Shown: piece by piece, positions 6,550 through 16,249 of the stretch
Layout: each line of letters begins with the position of its first letter
Position numbering within the stretch: the first letter of the stretch is position 1
Source of the DNA: Gammaproteobacteria bacterium
GTDB taxonomy: Bacteria > Pseudomonadota > Gammaproteobacteria > Competibacterales > Competibacteraceae
DNA: 40,975 nt
Assembly: GCA_020846135.1 (NCBI GenBank)
Contig: JADLEK010000056.1
Location: 1 to 40,975 of the forward strand
Direction of reading: 5' to 3'
Notes under the pieces: model-generated
What the model was told of the DNA's origin: nothing
Databases searched by the model: none
What the model saw: only the letters and a program-made list of their open reading frames with translations
Made by a program: the position numbers and the translations under genes

Positions 6550-9240
6550 ATGGCTATGACGTTCCAGCAAAAACAAGTCTCGGTCCTGACCATGAACACC
6601 CTGGCCTTCGCGGTGAATTTCGCCGTCTGGGTCATGTTCTCGGTCATCGGCATCAAAATCAAAGCGGAACTGAATCTTAACGAAACCGAATTTGGCCTGC
6701 TGGTGGCGACCCCGATCCTGACCGGATCGCTGGTGCGGCTGCCGCTGGGTATTCTGACCGACCGCTACGGCGGGCGGATCGTGTTTTTCATCCAGATGCT
6801 GCTGGTGGCGATCCCGACCTGGCTGCTGTCCTACGCCACCGAATACTGGCACTACCTGACTCTGGGCCTGTTCGTCGGCCTGGCCGGCGGTTCGTTTGCC
6901 GTCGGCATCGCCTACACCTCGGCCTGGTTCAGCAAGGAGCGGCAAGGTACGGCGATGGGGATTTTCGGCGCGGGCAACGCCGGTTCCTCGCTGACCAAGT
7001 TTATCGCCCCGCTGATCATTGGCGCCTTTGGCGCGTGGCAGATGGTGCCCAAGGTCTACGCCGTGGCGATGGTGGTCATGGCGGTGCTGTTCTGGTTCTT
7101 CACCTATCCCGATCCACTGCACGAAAAGGGCATGGCCGAAAACCGGGTCCGGCCCAGTCTCGGCCAGCAGTTGACGCCCTTGCTTGATGCCCGGGTGTGG
7201 CGGTTTGGTCTGGCCTACGCCTTCGTATTCGGCGGGTTCGTAGCGCTGGCGTTGTGGCTGCCCAAGTACTATGTCGGCGAATACGGCCTGCCCTTGGCGA
7301 CCGCCGCGTTTCTGACCATCTTCTTCGATCTGCCATCCGGAGCGATTCGCGCCCTCGGCGGCTGGGCCTCGGATAAATGGGGCGGCAACACCGTGACCTG
7401 GTGGGTGCTGTGGATCAGCCTGATTTGCCTGTTCCTGCTCAGTTATCCACCGACCACCTTGGTCATTCACGGCATCAAGGGCGATATTGCGGTCAATCTC
7501 GGCTTGGGCATCGTGCTGTTCACCGTGCTGGTGTTCGTGATCGGACTGGCGCAGGGCTTCGGCAAAGCGAGTGTTTATCGCAGCCTGGCCGATCATTTTC
7601 CGGGACAAATGGGCGTGGTCGGCGGCATCGTCGGCTTGATCGGTGGGCTGGGCGGCTTTGTGCTGCCGATCATGTTCGGGGTCGCCGCTGATGCGGTCGG
7701 GGTCCGCAGCAGTTGTTTCATGCTGATGTTCCTGCTGGTGGTGGTCACCATGATCTGGACCTGGGTGGCCGAGAATGATGAGCGTGAAGCCATTCTCGAC
7801 AAGCACGCCGCCGCCCGCGCTGAACTGGAACAAGCGGAACTGATCGAGCATCCCCGCCCGCGTCGGCATTTGCTGATCGACTGGCGGCCCGACGATCAAG
7901 GCTTCTGGGAACAGACCGGCCGCGCCATCGCCAACCGCAATTTGTGGCTGTCGATGCCCGCTCTGCTGCTGGCCTTCGCGGTCTGGGTAGTGTGGAGCGT
8001 GATCGTGGTCAAGTTGCCACTGGTGGGCTTCAAGTTCACCCCGAACCAGTTGTTCTGGCTGGCGGCGCTGCCTGGCTTGTCGGGGGCGCTGTTTCGGGCG
8101 CTGTATTCGTTCGTGGTGCCGATCTTTGGCGGGCGCAACTGGACCGTGTTCAGCACCGCGCTGTTGCTGCTGCCGACCTTGTGGATCGGGGTGGCAGTGC
8201 AAGACCCCAACACCAACTATCCGGTGTTCGTGGTCATTGCCCTGCTGTGCGGACTGGGCGCGGGCAATTTCTCCTCCAGCATGGCCAACATCAGCTTCTT
8301 CTACCCGCAACGGCTGCAAGGCACCGCGCTGGGGCTGAACGCCGGGGTTGGCAATCTGGGCGTCGGGCTGGCGCAATTGATCACGCCGATTGCGGTTTAT
8401 GGCGGGGCGCTGCTGATTCTCGGCGGCGAAGCACAAACCCTGAACGATGGTTCCGACACCCGCATCTGGCTACAGAACGCCGGGTTTATCTGGGTCCCCT
8501 TCATTGTCGCCGCCGCCGTCGCCGCCTGGTTCGGGATGGACAACATCGCCACGGTCAAAGCCGGTTTCGCCGAACAGGTCGCCATTTTCCGGCACAAGCA
8601 TCAATGGCTGATGAGCTGGCTGTATACCGGCACTTTTGGCTCCTTCATTGGCTTGGCGGCCAGTTTCCCGATGCTGGTCAACACCGAGTTCCCGACGGTG
8701 GACGCTTTCAAATTCGCTTTTATCGGCCCGTTGCTGGCGGCGCTGGTGCGGCCGATTGGCGGCTGGCTGGCGGATCAGCGGGGCGGAGCGCGGATCACCT
8801 TCTGGAGCTTTGCAATCATGGCCGCCGCCCCGGTGGCAGCCATTCCGTTTCTGCCCAGCGCGACCAGCGACGGCAGTGTGGTTGGCTTCGTGCTGATGTT
8901 CCTGATCCTGTTCCTGGCGGCGGGCGTCGGCAACGGCTCAACCTTCCGCATGATCCCGACCATTTTCCGCAGCCTGCGCGAACAGCAAGCCGCTGGTCAG
9001 GGTGAAGCCGCCCTGGCGCAGGCCCGACGCGACGGCGTGACCGAAGCAGCGGCAACGCTGGGCTTCAGTTCCGCAGTCGCAGCGTTTGGCGGGTTCTTCA
9101 TCCCAATTGCTTACGGCGCCTCTTTCGATTTAAGCGGCGGTCCGCAAGGCGCATTGATTTTCTTCAGCCTGTTCTATCTGAGCTGTCTGTTAATTACCTG
9201 GCAATGGTACGCCCGCAAGGGAGCGGCGACGCCGTGTTGA
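6550..9240 (+). CDS. narK: Fused NarK1-NarK2 nitrate/nitrite transporter
   Basis: An 896-residue protein made of two complete major facilitator halves. Residues 1-430 are NarK1-like (proton-linked nitrate uptake type), with GGSFAVGIAYTSAWFSKERQ as nitrate signature. After a polar linker (about 415-450), residues 450-896 are NarK2-like (nitrate/nitrite exchange type) with GAGNFSSSMANISFFYP. Each half has about 12 membrane segments. Such fusions are known from Paracoccus and other denitrifiers and combine initial uptake with steady-state exchange. AGCGAGGA lies 7 bp upstream of the start. A second Met follows two codons later. The 7-2-7 NarL site upstream suggests nitrate induction. Confidence 0.93.
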   Translation: MAMTFQQKQVSVLTMNTLAFAVNFAVWVMFSVIGIKIKAELNLNETEFGLLVATPILTGSLVRLPLGILTDRYGGRIVFFIQMLLVAIPTWLLSYATEYWHYLTLGLFVGLAGGSFAVGIAYTSAWFSKERQGTAMGIFGAGNAGSSLTKFIAPLIIGAFGAWQMVPKVYAVAMVVMAVLFWFFTYPDPLHEKGMAENRVRPSLGQQLTPLLDARVWRFGLAYAFVFGGFVALALWLPKYYVGEYGLPLATAAFLTIFFDLPSGAIRALGGWASDKWGGNTVTWWVLWISLICLFLLSYPPTTLVIHGIKGDIAVNLGLGIVLFTVLVFVIGLAQGFGKASVYRSLADHFPGQMGVVGGIVGLIGGLGGFVLPIMFGVAADAVGVRSSCFMLMFLLVVVTMIWTWVAENDEREAILDKHAAARAELEQAELIEHPRPRRHLLIDWRPDDQGFWEQTGRAIANRNLWLSMPALLLAFAVWVVWSVIVVKLPLVGFKFTPNQLFWLAALPGLSGALFRALYSFVVPIFGGRNWTVFSTALLLLPTLWIGVAVQDPNTNYPVFVVIALLCGLGAGNFSSSMANISFFYPQRLQGTALGLNAGVGNLGVGLAQLITPIAVYGGALLILGGEAQTLNDGSDTRIWLQNAGFIWVPFIVAAAVAAWFGMDNIATVKAGFAEQVAIFRHKHQWLMSWLYTGTFGSFIGLAASFPMLVNTEFPTVDAFKFAFIGPLLAALVRPIGGWLADQRGGARITFWSFAIMAAAPVAAIPFLPSATSDGSVVGFVLMFLILFLAAGVGNGSTFRMIPTIFRSLREQQAAGQGEAALAQARRDGVTEAAATLGFSSAVAAFGGFFIPIAYGASFDLSGGPQGALIFFSLFYLSCLLITWQWYARKGAATPC

Positions 9241-9259
9241 ATAGTGAAAATCCCCCCTG

Positions 9260-9280
9260 CCCCCCTTTTTAAAAGGGGGG
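9260..9280. repeat. C-run/G-run hairpin between the two narK genes
   Basis: CCCCCC, then a T/A-rich nine-base loop, then GGGGGG. The surrounding AATCCCCCCTGCCCCCC text is a widespread bacterial intergenic repeat type. It lies 20 bp after the stop of the narK1-narK2 fusion and could weaken read-through into the next narK, but there is no T-run to make it a clear terminator. Confidence 0.5.
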
Positions 9281-9384
9281 TTAATGACATGGTTAAAAAG
9301 GAATTCAATCATTAATTTTCCATCTTTTTCCGTGTCTTCCGTGGCCCCTCTTTTCCGTTTTGATTCAACTGGAGCGCCCTGTTT

Positions 9385-10737
9385 ATGACTGAACACAATC
9401 CCCGCACCTGGTTAGGCGCCTGGACTCCGGAAGACCCGGATTTCTGGGAAAAAACTGGCAAATCCATTGCCTGGCGCACCTTGACCATCACCACGCTTAA
9501 TCTGACGATGGCTTTCATTGTCTGGTTTGTGGTGTCAGCGTTGGTGGTGCGTCTGCCCAACATCGGCTTCAAGCTAACGCCGACCCAGTTATTCTGGCTC
9601 GCGGCCATGCCGGGATTAGCTGCCGGCATCCTGCGGGCCATTCATACTTTTCTGGTTCCACTGTATGGCACCCGCCATGTTGTGACTTTTTCCACCCTGT
9701 CGCTGCTGATTCCAGCTCTTGGCTGGTTCTACGCCATTCAGGATCCGACTACGCCTTATTGGGTGTTGTTACTGCTGTCGTTCCTGGCGGGACTGGGCGG
9801 CGGTAATTTCTCCTCGTTTATGCCCTCGACCAGCCTGTTTTTCCCGAAGCGCCTGCAAGGCACGGCGCTGGCGATTCAGGCCGGCATTGGTAATTTTGGC
9901 GTCAGCGTGGTGCAGTTCGTCACGCCGTGGATTATTGGTTTCGCCCTGTTCGGGACGCTGGCCGGCGAGTCCCAGACTTTCGTACCCACCGTGCCTGGCG
10001 CTGCTACTAAACCCATGTGGCTGCAAAACGCGGCGTTGATTTATGTACCGTTCATCGTGGTATTCGCCATCGCCGCCTGGGCGATGCTGAAGTCGGTGCC
10101 GGTGCGGGCCAATTTCCGCGAGCAACTGGACATCTTTCATTTCAGTAATCTGCACGGCTTCTGGATGACGTCGCTCTACATGATGACCTTCGGCTCATTT
10201 TCCGGCTTCGCCGCCACCTTCCCGCTCATGATTAAACAGATGTACACCGTTTTGCCGGGAGGCCCCGACCCCTTGGCCTACGCCTTTCTTGGCCCACTGG
10301 TTGGCGCCGCCGCCCGAGTTTTGGCAGGGCCGATTTCCGACAAGCTTGGCGGGGCGATTGTGACGCACTGGTCTGGAATTGGCCTGCTGGCCTGCGCTAT
10401 CGGCGTGACCTTCTACACCCACCCGACATCGATGGAGCAGTTCCCACTGTTCGTTGGAACGATGCTAGGGGTGTTCTTCTTCAGCGGCGTTGGTAATGCC
10501 AGCACGTTCAAGCAGATGCCGATGATCTTCGAGCCGCGTCAGGCCGGCGGCATCATCGGCTGGACCGCAGCAATGGCTTCATTCGGGCCTTTCATTTTTG
10601 GAATGCTCATTGGCTGGTCGTTTGCTGCAACCGGTTCGCCGAACGCCTTTTTCTACGGCGCGGCACTGTTCTACGCCTTCAATATTGCGATCAACTGGTG
10701 GTTCTATGCTCGTACCGGGGCGGAAAAGCCGTGTTGA
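9385..10737 (+). CDS. NarK family nitrate/nitrite transporter (second narK gene)
   Basis: A 450-residue, 12-segment major facilitator protein of the NarK2/NarU type. It has the signature GLGGGNFSSFMPSTSLFFP (about 135-153) and a second conserved Gly-rich segment, GVGNASTFKQMP (about 370). It resembles the second half of the preceding fused transporter: both start with a WxPxDxxFWExTG motif just before the first membrane segment. In this copy the usual SSSMANIS is SSFMPSTS, so substrate details may differ. GGAG lies about 10 bp before the ATG. Located between the fusion and narG, it probably serves nitrate/nitrite exchange. Confidence 0.9.
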   Translation: MTEHNPRTWLGAWTPEDPDFWEKTGKSIAWRTLTITTLNLTMAFIVWFVVSALVVRLPNIGFKLTPTQLFWLAAMPGLAAGILRAIHTFLVPLYGTRHVVTFSTLSLLIPALGWFYAIQDPTTPYWVLLLLSFLAGLGGGNFSSFMPSTSLFFPKRLQGTALAIQAGIGNFGVSVVQFVTPWIIGFALFGTLAGESQTFVPTVPGAATKPMWLQNAALIYVPFIVVFAIAAWAMLKSVPVRANFREQLDIFHFSNLHGFWMTSLYMMTFGSFSGFAATFPLMIKQMYTVLPGGPDPLAYAFLGPLVGAAARVLAGPISDKLGGAIVTHWSGIGLLACAIGVTFYTHPTSMEQFPLFVGTMLGVFFFSGVGNASTFKQMPMIFEPRQAGGIIGWTAAMASFGPFIFGMLIGWSFAATGSPNAFFYGAALFYAFNIAINWWFYARTGAEKPC

Positions 10738-10755
10738 ACAATATAAATAGCAAGC

Positions 10756-10787
10756 GGCCATTAGCGAATAAACAATCGTTAATGGCC
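10756..10787. repeat. 12-bp stem hairpin in the narK-narG gap
   Basis: GGCCATTAGCGA (10756-10767) pairs with TCGTTAATGGCC (10776-10787) around an eight-base loop, with a single G-T wobble. It lies 18 bp after the narK stop and 28 bp before the narG start. There is no T-run, so it is more likely an mRNA processing or stabilising element, or a partial terminator, than a strong terminator. Function is inferred. Confidence 0.6.
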
Positions 10788-10815
10788 ATTCGTTGATAAA
10801 ACGAGGTCAATTACC

Positions 10816-13800
10816 ATGAGTCATTTTCTCGACCGGCTGAATTTTTTCAAGAAAGTCACGGATACCTTCTCCGGCGATCACGGCATTGTCACCAATGAAG
10901 ATCGCGGTTGGGAGGATGCGTATCGCGCCCGCTGGCAACATGATAAAATCGTGCGTTCGACCCACGGGGTGAATTGCACCGGCTCCTGTAGCTGGAAAAT
11001 CTACGTCAAGAATGGACTGGTGACCTGGGAAACCCAGCAGACCGATTATCCGCGCACTCGCGATGATTTGCCGAATCATGAGCCGCGTGGTTGTCAGCGT
11101 GGCGCGTCCTATAGCTGGTATCTGTACAGCGCCAATCGGGTCAAATACCCGATGATTCGCGGCAAGCTGTTAAAATTATGGCGCGATGCGCTTTCGCTCA
11201 AAAAAGACCCGGTTGATGCATGGGCTTTTATTGTCGAAGATCCGGCTAAATCGGCTGAATACAAGACGCAGCGGGGACTGGGCGGCTTTGTTCGGGCCAC
11301 CTGGGAAGAAGTCAATCCGCTGATTGCAGCGGCTAATGTTTATACCGCCAAGCAATACGGTCCGGATCGGATTTACGGCTTCTCGCCGATTCCCGCGATG
11401 TCGATGGTTTCCTATGCCGCCGGCTCCCGTTATCTGTCCTTGATTGGCGGCGCTTGCGGCAGTTTTTATGACTGGTATTGCGACCTGCCACCCGCCAGTC
11501 CGATGATTTGGGGCGAGCAAACCGACGTGCCGGAATCCGCCGACTGGTATAACTCCACCTTTTTAATGATGTGGGGTTCCAATGTGCCGCAAACTCGCAC
11601 CCCCGACGCCCACTTCATGACCGAGGTGCGCTACAAGGGAACCAAGACGGTGGTGGTGTGCCCGGATTATTCCGAAGCCTCGAAATTCGCCGACATTTGG
11701 CTGCATCCCAAACAGGGCACGGACGCCGCCGTGGCGATGGCGATGGGCCATGTCATCCTGCGCGAGTTTCACCTCGACGGGAAATCCGAGTATTTCAATC
11801 AGTATGTGCGCGAAACCACCGATTTCCCCTACCTGGTGATGCTCGACGCCCGCGCGGACGGCAGCTACGTCAATAGCCGGTTCCTGCGCGCCTCTGACCT
11901 GAGCGACAGCGCCGGTCAGGCCAACAATCCGGAATGGAAGACGCTGGCTTTCGATGAGAAGAGCGGCAACCTGATCGTGCCGAATGGCTCCATCGGCTTC
12001 CGCTGGGGCGAGAAAGACGGCATGGTCGGCAAGTGGAATCTGGAGCCGAAAGAAGCTCTGAGCGGCGCGGAAACCCAGTTGCGGTTGTCGGTGAACGAAA
12101 TCAGGGACCAGGTGGTTCCGGTTGCCTTCCCCTACTTCGGATCGACCCAGCACCCACACTTTGCCTGCACCAGCCACGACGAGATCCAGGTCCGCAACGT
12201 CCCGGCCAAAAAGGTCAGGCTGGCCAATGGTTCCGAGGCGCTGGTCGCTACGGTCTACGATTTGACCTTGGCTCAGTACGGTCTGGATCGGGGTCTGGGC
12301 GGCGACAACGTCGCTAAAACCTACGACGACGACGTGCCCTACACCCCAGCCTGGCAGGAAAAAATTACCGGCGTACCCCGCGCCCAGATCATCACCGTCG
12401 CCCGCCAGTTCGCCGAAAATGCCGATAAGACCCACGGCAAGTCGATGATCATCATCGGCGCGGCGATGAATCACTGGTATCACATGGATATGAATTACCG
12501 GGGCGTCATCAATATGTTGATGATGTGCGGCTGCGTCGGCCAGAGCGGCGGCGGTTGGGCGCATTACGTCGGTCAGGAGAAGCTGCGGCCCCAAACCGGC
12601 TGGACGGCGCTGGCCTTTGCGCTGGATTGGCACCGCCCGCCCCGGCACATGAACTCCACCTCGTTCTTTTATATCCACTCCAGCCAGTGGCGGCACGAGA
12701 AGGTCACCATGACCGAGATTCTCTCGCCGCTGGTCGATCCCCAGCAGTGGCAAGGTACGCAGATCGACTACAACGTGCGTTCCGCCCGGATGGGCTGGTT
12801 GCCGACTGCGCCGCATTTCGACGCCAATCCGCTCCAACTGGTGAAGGACGCCGAGGCTGCCGGGCAAGCGCCTGCCGCGTATCTGGCCGAAAAGCTGAAG
12901 GCCGGCAAGGTCAACTTCGCGTTTGAAGACCCCGATAATCCGGTCAATTTCCCGCGCAACATGTTCGTGTGGCGCTCCAATCTGCTCGGTTCTTCCGGCA
13001 AAGGCCACGAATACTTCCTCAAGTACCTGCTGGGTACGACCCACGGGGTCCAAGGCAAGGATTTAGGCGAGGAAGGCGGCGAGAAGCCGCTGGAAGTGAA
13101 GTGGCGCGAGGCGGCGCACGGCAAGCTCGATCTGCTGGTGACGCTGGACTTCCGTATGTCCACCACCTGCATGTATTCCGACATCGTGCTGCCGACTGCG
13201 ACCTGGTACGAGAAGAACGACCTCAACACCAGCGACATGCACCCGTTCATTCATCCCCTGAGCGCGGCGGTCGATCCGGCCTGGGAGTCGCGGACCGACT
13301 GGGACATCTTCAAGGGCCTCGCCAAGACCTTTTCGGAAGTGTGCGTCGGTCATCTCGGCGTGGAGAAAGACCTCATCGCCCTGCCCACCCATCACGACAC
13401 GCCCACTGAACTGGCGATGCCGGACGTGAAGGATTGGAAGCGGGGCGAATGCGACCTGATTCCCGGCAAGACTGCGCCGAGCCTGATCGTGGTCGAACGC
13501 GATTATCCAAACACCTACAAGAAGTTCACCTCGGTCGGGCCGCTGCTCGACAAGCTCGGCAACGGCGGCAAGGGCATCGGTTGGAATACCGAACACGAAG
13601 TCGAGGCGCTGGCGACGCTGAATTACACCGTGCAGGAGGAAGGGGTTTCCAAGGGCCGGCCCTGCATCAACAGCGACATCGACGCGGCTGAAATGATCAT
13701 GATGCTGGCCCCGGAGACCAACGGTCATGTCGCGGTGAAAGCCTGGGCGGCGCTAGGCAAGATCACCGGCCGCGACCATACCCATCTGGCCCTGCCCAAG

Positions 13801-14577
13801 GAACACGAGAAGATCCGCTACCGGGATATTCAGGCCCAGCCGCGCAAGATCATTTCCTCGCCGACCTGGTCCGGGCTGGAAGATGAGAAGGTCAGCTACA
13901 ACGCCGGCTACACCAACGTCCATGAGTTAATCCCGTGGCGCACCGTGACTGGTCGCCAGCAGTTTTATCAGGATCATCTGTGGATGCTGGGCTTTGGCGA
14001 AGCGATGTGCGCTTACCGGCCCCCCATAGATATGAAAACCGTCGAGCCGATTATTGGCCAGCGCCCGAACGGCAATAAGGAAATCGTGCTGAATTTTATT
14101 ACCCCGCACCAAAAATGGGGAATTCACAGCACTTATACCGACAACCTGATCATGCTGACCCTGTCGCGGGGTGGCCCGATTATCTGGATTTCCGAAGTAG
14201 ACGCCAGAACAGCCGGGATTGTCGATAACGACTGGATCGAGGCTTATAACGTCAATGGCGCCATTGCGGCGCGGGCGGTCGTGAGTCAGCGGGTGCCGGA
14301 AGGCATGTCCATGATGTACCACGCCCAGGAGAAGATCGTGAATACGCCCGGTTCCGAAATTACCGGCACTCGCGGCGGCATTCACAATTCGGTGACCCGC
14401 ACAGTGTTGAAACCGACGCACATGATCGGCAGTTACGCCCAACAAAGCTACGGCTTCAACTATTACGGCACGGTCGGCGCCAATCGCGACGAATTCATCA
14501 TCGTTCGCAAGATGGCGAAAGTTGACTGGCTGGATGGCGAAGTTTCGGCTGAAACCACTACCGCAGAGGCGCATTGA
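10816..14577 (+). CDS. narG: Respiratory nitrate reductase alpha subunit NarG
   Basis: The catalytic molybdopterin subunit (1253 residues, usual length) that reduces nitrate to nitrite with electrons from NarH. Near the N-terminus, HGVNCTGSCSW (about 50-60) followed by GCQRG gives the His/Cys ligands of the FS0 cluster. PESADWYNSTFLMMWGSNV (about 235-253) carries the Asp that binds molybdenum. There is no twin-arginine signal, so the enzyme faces the cytoplasm as in NarGHI of enterobacteria. One base separates its stop from the narH start. It needs bis-MGD cofactor, for which moaA and mobA are in the same region. Confidence 0.96.
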   Translation: MSHFLDRLNFFKKVTDTFSGDHGIVTNEDRGWEDAYRARWQHDKIVRSTHGVNCTGSCSWKIYVKNGLVTWETQQTDYPRTRDDLPNHEPRGCQRGASYSWYLYSANRVKYPMIRGKLLKLWRDALSLKKDPVDAWAFIVEDPAKSAEYKTQRGLGGFVRATWEEVNPLIAAANVYTAKQYGPDRIYGFSPIPAMSMVSYAAGSRYLSLIGGACGSFYDWYCDLPPASPMIWGEQTDVPESADWYNSTFLMMWGSNVPQTRTPDAHFMTEVRYKGTKTVVVCPDYSEASKFADIWLHPKQGTDAAVAMAMGHVILREFHLDGKSEYFNQYVRETTDFPYLVMLDARADGSYVNSRFLRASDLSDSAGQANNPEWKTLAFDEKSGNLIVPNGSIGFRWGEKDGMVGKWNLEPKEALSGAETQLRLSVNEIRDQVVPVAFPYFGSTQHPHFACTSHDEIQVRNVPAKKVRLANGSEALVATVYDLTLAQYGLDRGLGGDNVAKTYDDDVPYTPAWQEKITGVPRAQIITVARQFAENADKTHGKSMIIIGAAMNHWYHMDMNYRGVINMLMMCGCVGQSGGGWAHYVGQEKLRPQTGWTALAFALDWHRPPRHMNSTSFFYIHSSQWRHEKVTMTEILSPLVDPQQWQGTQIDYNVRSARMGWLPTAPHFDANPLQLVKDAEAAGQAPAAYLAEKLKAGKVNFAFEDPDNPVNFPRNMFVWRSNLLGSSGKGHEYFLKYLLGTTHGVQGKDLGEEGGEKPLEVKWREAAHGKLDLLVTLDFRMSTTCMYSDIVLPTATWYEKNDLNTSDMHPFIHPLSAAVDPAWESRTDWDIFKGLAKTFSEVCVGHLGVEKDLIALPTHHDTPTELAMPDVKDWKRGECDLIPGKTAPSLIVVERDYPNTYKKFTSVGPLLDKLGNGGKGIGWNTEHEVEALATLNYTVQEEGVSKGRPCINSDIDAAEMIMMLAPETNGHVAVKAWAALGKITGRDHTHLALPKEHEKIRYRDIQAQPRKIISSPTWSGLEDEKVSYNAGYTNVHELIPWRTVTGRQQFYQDHLWMLGFGEAMCAYRPPIDMKTVEPIIGQRPNGNKEIVLNFITPHQKWGIHSTYTDNLIMLTLSRGGPIIWISEVDARTAGIVDNDWIEAYNVNGAIAARAVVSQRVPEGMSMMYHAQEKIVNTPGSEITGTRGGIHNSVTRTVLKPTHMIGSYAQQSYGFNYYGTVGANRDEFIIVRKMAKVDWLDGEVSAETTTAEAH

Positions 14578-14578
14578 C

Positions 14579-16129
14579 ATGAAAGTACGCGCGCAAATCG
14601 CCATGGTCCTGAACCTGGATAAGTGCATTGGCTGCCATACCTGTTCAGTGACCTGCAAGAATGTCTGGACCAGCCGCGACGGGATGGAATACGCCTGGTT
14701 TAATAATGTCGAGACCAAGCCCGGCATTGGCTATCCCAAGAACTGGGAGAATCAGGATCAATGGAATGGCGGCTGGAAACGGGGCAAGGATGGTAAAATT
14801 GAGCCGAAACAGGGCGGCAAGCTGAAGATTTTATCCAACATCTTCGCCAATCCCGATTTGCCGGCGATTGATGATTATTACGAGCCGTGGGATTACGACT
14901 ACGCCCATTTGCAGAATGCGCCAGAGTCGAAAGCCATGCCGGTGGCCCGCCCCCGTTCGGCGATTAGCGGCGAACGGATGGAGAAGATTCACTGGGGGCC
15001 AAACTGGGAAGAAATTCTCGGCACCGAATTCGCCAAGCGTTCCAAAGACTACAACTTTGAGAATGTGCAGAAGGAGATTTACGGCGAATTTGAAAATACC
15101 TTCATGATGTATTTGCCGCGCCTGTGCGAACACTGCCTGAATCCGGCCTGTGTCGCCTCCTGTCCCAGCGGGGCGATTTACAAGCGCGAGGAAGACGGCA
15201 TTGTGCTGATCGATCAGGACAAATGCCGGGGCTGGCGGATGTGCGTATCGGGTTGCCCGTACAAGAAGATTTACTACAACTGGAATACCGGCAAGTCGGA
15301 AAAGTGCATCTTCTGTTATCCGCGCATTGAGGCCGGCCAGCCGACGGTGTGTTCGGAAACCTGCGTAGGCCGGATTCGCTATCTCGGCGTGTTGCTCTAT
15401 GACGCCGATAAAATCGAGCAAGCCGCCAGTGTGACTGATGAGAAGAGTCTCTATCAGGCGCAACTGGACATGTTCCTCGACCCATTCAGTCCAGTGGTGC
15501 AAGCCGAAGCGCGGAAAGTCGGAATTCCCGAAGCATGGTTGAAAGCCGCTCAGGACTCGCCGGTTTACAAAATGGCGATTGACTGGAAGATTGCCTTCCC
15601 CTTGCATCCTGAATACCGCACCTTGCCGATGGTCTGGTATGTGCCGGCGTTGTCGCCAATTCAGGCCCGCGCTGAAGCCGGTCAAATTGGTATGAACGGC
15701 ATTATTCCCGATGTTGGTTCGTTGCGGATCCCGCTGCAATATCTCGCCAATTTGCTGACGGCTGGCGATGAAAAACCGGTGAAACTGGCCCTGGAGCGGA
15801 TGCTGGCGATGCGTGCCTATATGCGGGCCAAGACGGTGGATGGCGAAATCCGCGATGACGTTTTGAAATCGGTCAATCTGCGGATCGATCAGGTTGAGGC
15901 GATGTACCGTTATCTGGCGATTGCCAATTACGAAGATCGGTTCGTGATTCCCAGCAGTCATCGCGAATACGCCAGCGCGACTTATGACGCCTTTGGCGAA
16001 CGCGGCGGTTGTGGATTCAGTTTCGGCAATGGCTGTTCGCCGGGCACTGAAAAAACCAATCTGTTCGGCGGCAAGAAGATCAATATCCGCCGCGCTGCGC
16101 CGATTCGGGCAGATCGGGAAAAAGGGTAA
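14579..16129 (+). CDS. narH: Respiratory nitrate reductase beta subunit NarH
   Basis: A 516-residue iron-sulfur subunit that passes electrons from NarI to NarG. Four Cys groups are visible: CIGCHTCSVTCKN (about 16-28), CEHCLNPACVASCPSGAIY (about 184-202), CRGWRMCVSGCPYKK with the Trp replacing one Cys that defines the [3Fe-4S] cluster (about 217-231), and CIFC...CSETCVG (about 244-265). The frame is open 57 bp further upstream inside narG, but MKVRAQIAMVLNLDKCIGCH is the family N-terminus, so the ATG at 14579 is chosen. The reading stops 172 bp before narJ, an unusually wide gap filled by an inverted-repeat element. Confidence 0.95.
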   Translation: MKVRAQIAMVLNLDKCIGCHTCSVTCKNVWTSRDGMEYAWFNNVETKPGIGYPKNWENQDQWNGGWKRGKDGKIEPKQGGKLKILSNIFANPDLPAIDDYYEPWDYDYAHLQNAPESKAMPVARPRSAISGERMEKIHWGPNWEEILGTEFAKRSKDYNFENVQKEIYGEFENTFMMYLPRLCEHCLNPACVASCPSGAIYKREEDGIVLIDQDKCRGWRMCVSGCPYKKIYYNWNTGKSEKCIFCYPRIEAGQPTVCSETCVGRIRYLGVLLYDADKIEQAASVTDEKSLYQAQLDMFLDPFSPVVQAEARKVGIPEAWLKAAQDSPVYKMAIDWKIAFPLHPEYRTLPMVWYVPALSPIQARAEAGQIGMNGIIPDVGSLRIPLQYLANLLTAGDEKPVKLALERMLAMRAYMRAKTVDGEIRDDVLKSVNLRIDQVEAMYRYLAIANYEDRFVIPSSHREYASATYDAFGERGGCGFSFGNGCSPGTEKTNLFGGKKINIRRAAPIRADREKG

Positions 16130-16134
16130 AGATT

Positions 16135-16249
16135 AAAGATTTTCGCTTTCTGTCATTCCCGCGAAAGCGGGAATCCAGTCATCTGCTGAAAAGGCCGGAT
16201 ACCCGCTTTCGCGGGTATGAAGAAATAAAGCAGGGAAGCGAAAATCTTT
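16135..16249. repeat. 115-bp inverted-repeat element between narH and narJ
   Basis: Perfect 14-bp outer arms (16135-16148 and 16236-16249, AAAGATTTTCGCTT and its complement) enclose two tight hairpins: ATTCCCGC/GCGGGAAT around GAAA (16155-16174) and ATACCCGC/GCGGGTAT around TTTC (16199-16218). The inner hairpins are shared with the copies at 21873-22041 and 24529-24698. It splits an operon that is normally tightly packed. It has no coding content and looks like a REP/MITE-type element. Confidence 0.8.

Noticed and set aside
6412..8436. A 674-codon open frame antisense to the narK fusion
   Set aside because: Its product is an extreme His/Gln/Arg-rich composition that mirrors the codons of a membrane protein on the other strand. 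It has no recognisable domain, and narK is fully explained.
7944..9005. A second 353-codon plus-strand frame inside narK
   Set aside because: It overlaps the fused transporter in another frame and has a His/Arg/Gly-rich shadow composition.
11563..13053. A 496-codon open frame antisense to narG
   Set aside because: It lies wholly inside the very conserved narG, has no ribosome site and has the composition of a GC-rich shadow frame.
14831..15961. A 376-codon open frame antisense to narH
   Set aside because: Same reasoning as for narG: a shadow of a conserved gene with no domain of its own.
16155..16218. Two GC hairpins considered as a rho-independent terminator for narGH
   Set aside because: No T-run follows either stem, and similar hairpins occur in the dispersed copies away from gene ends.
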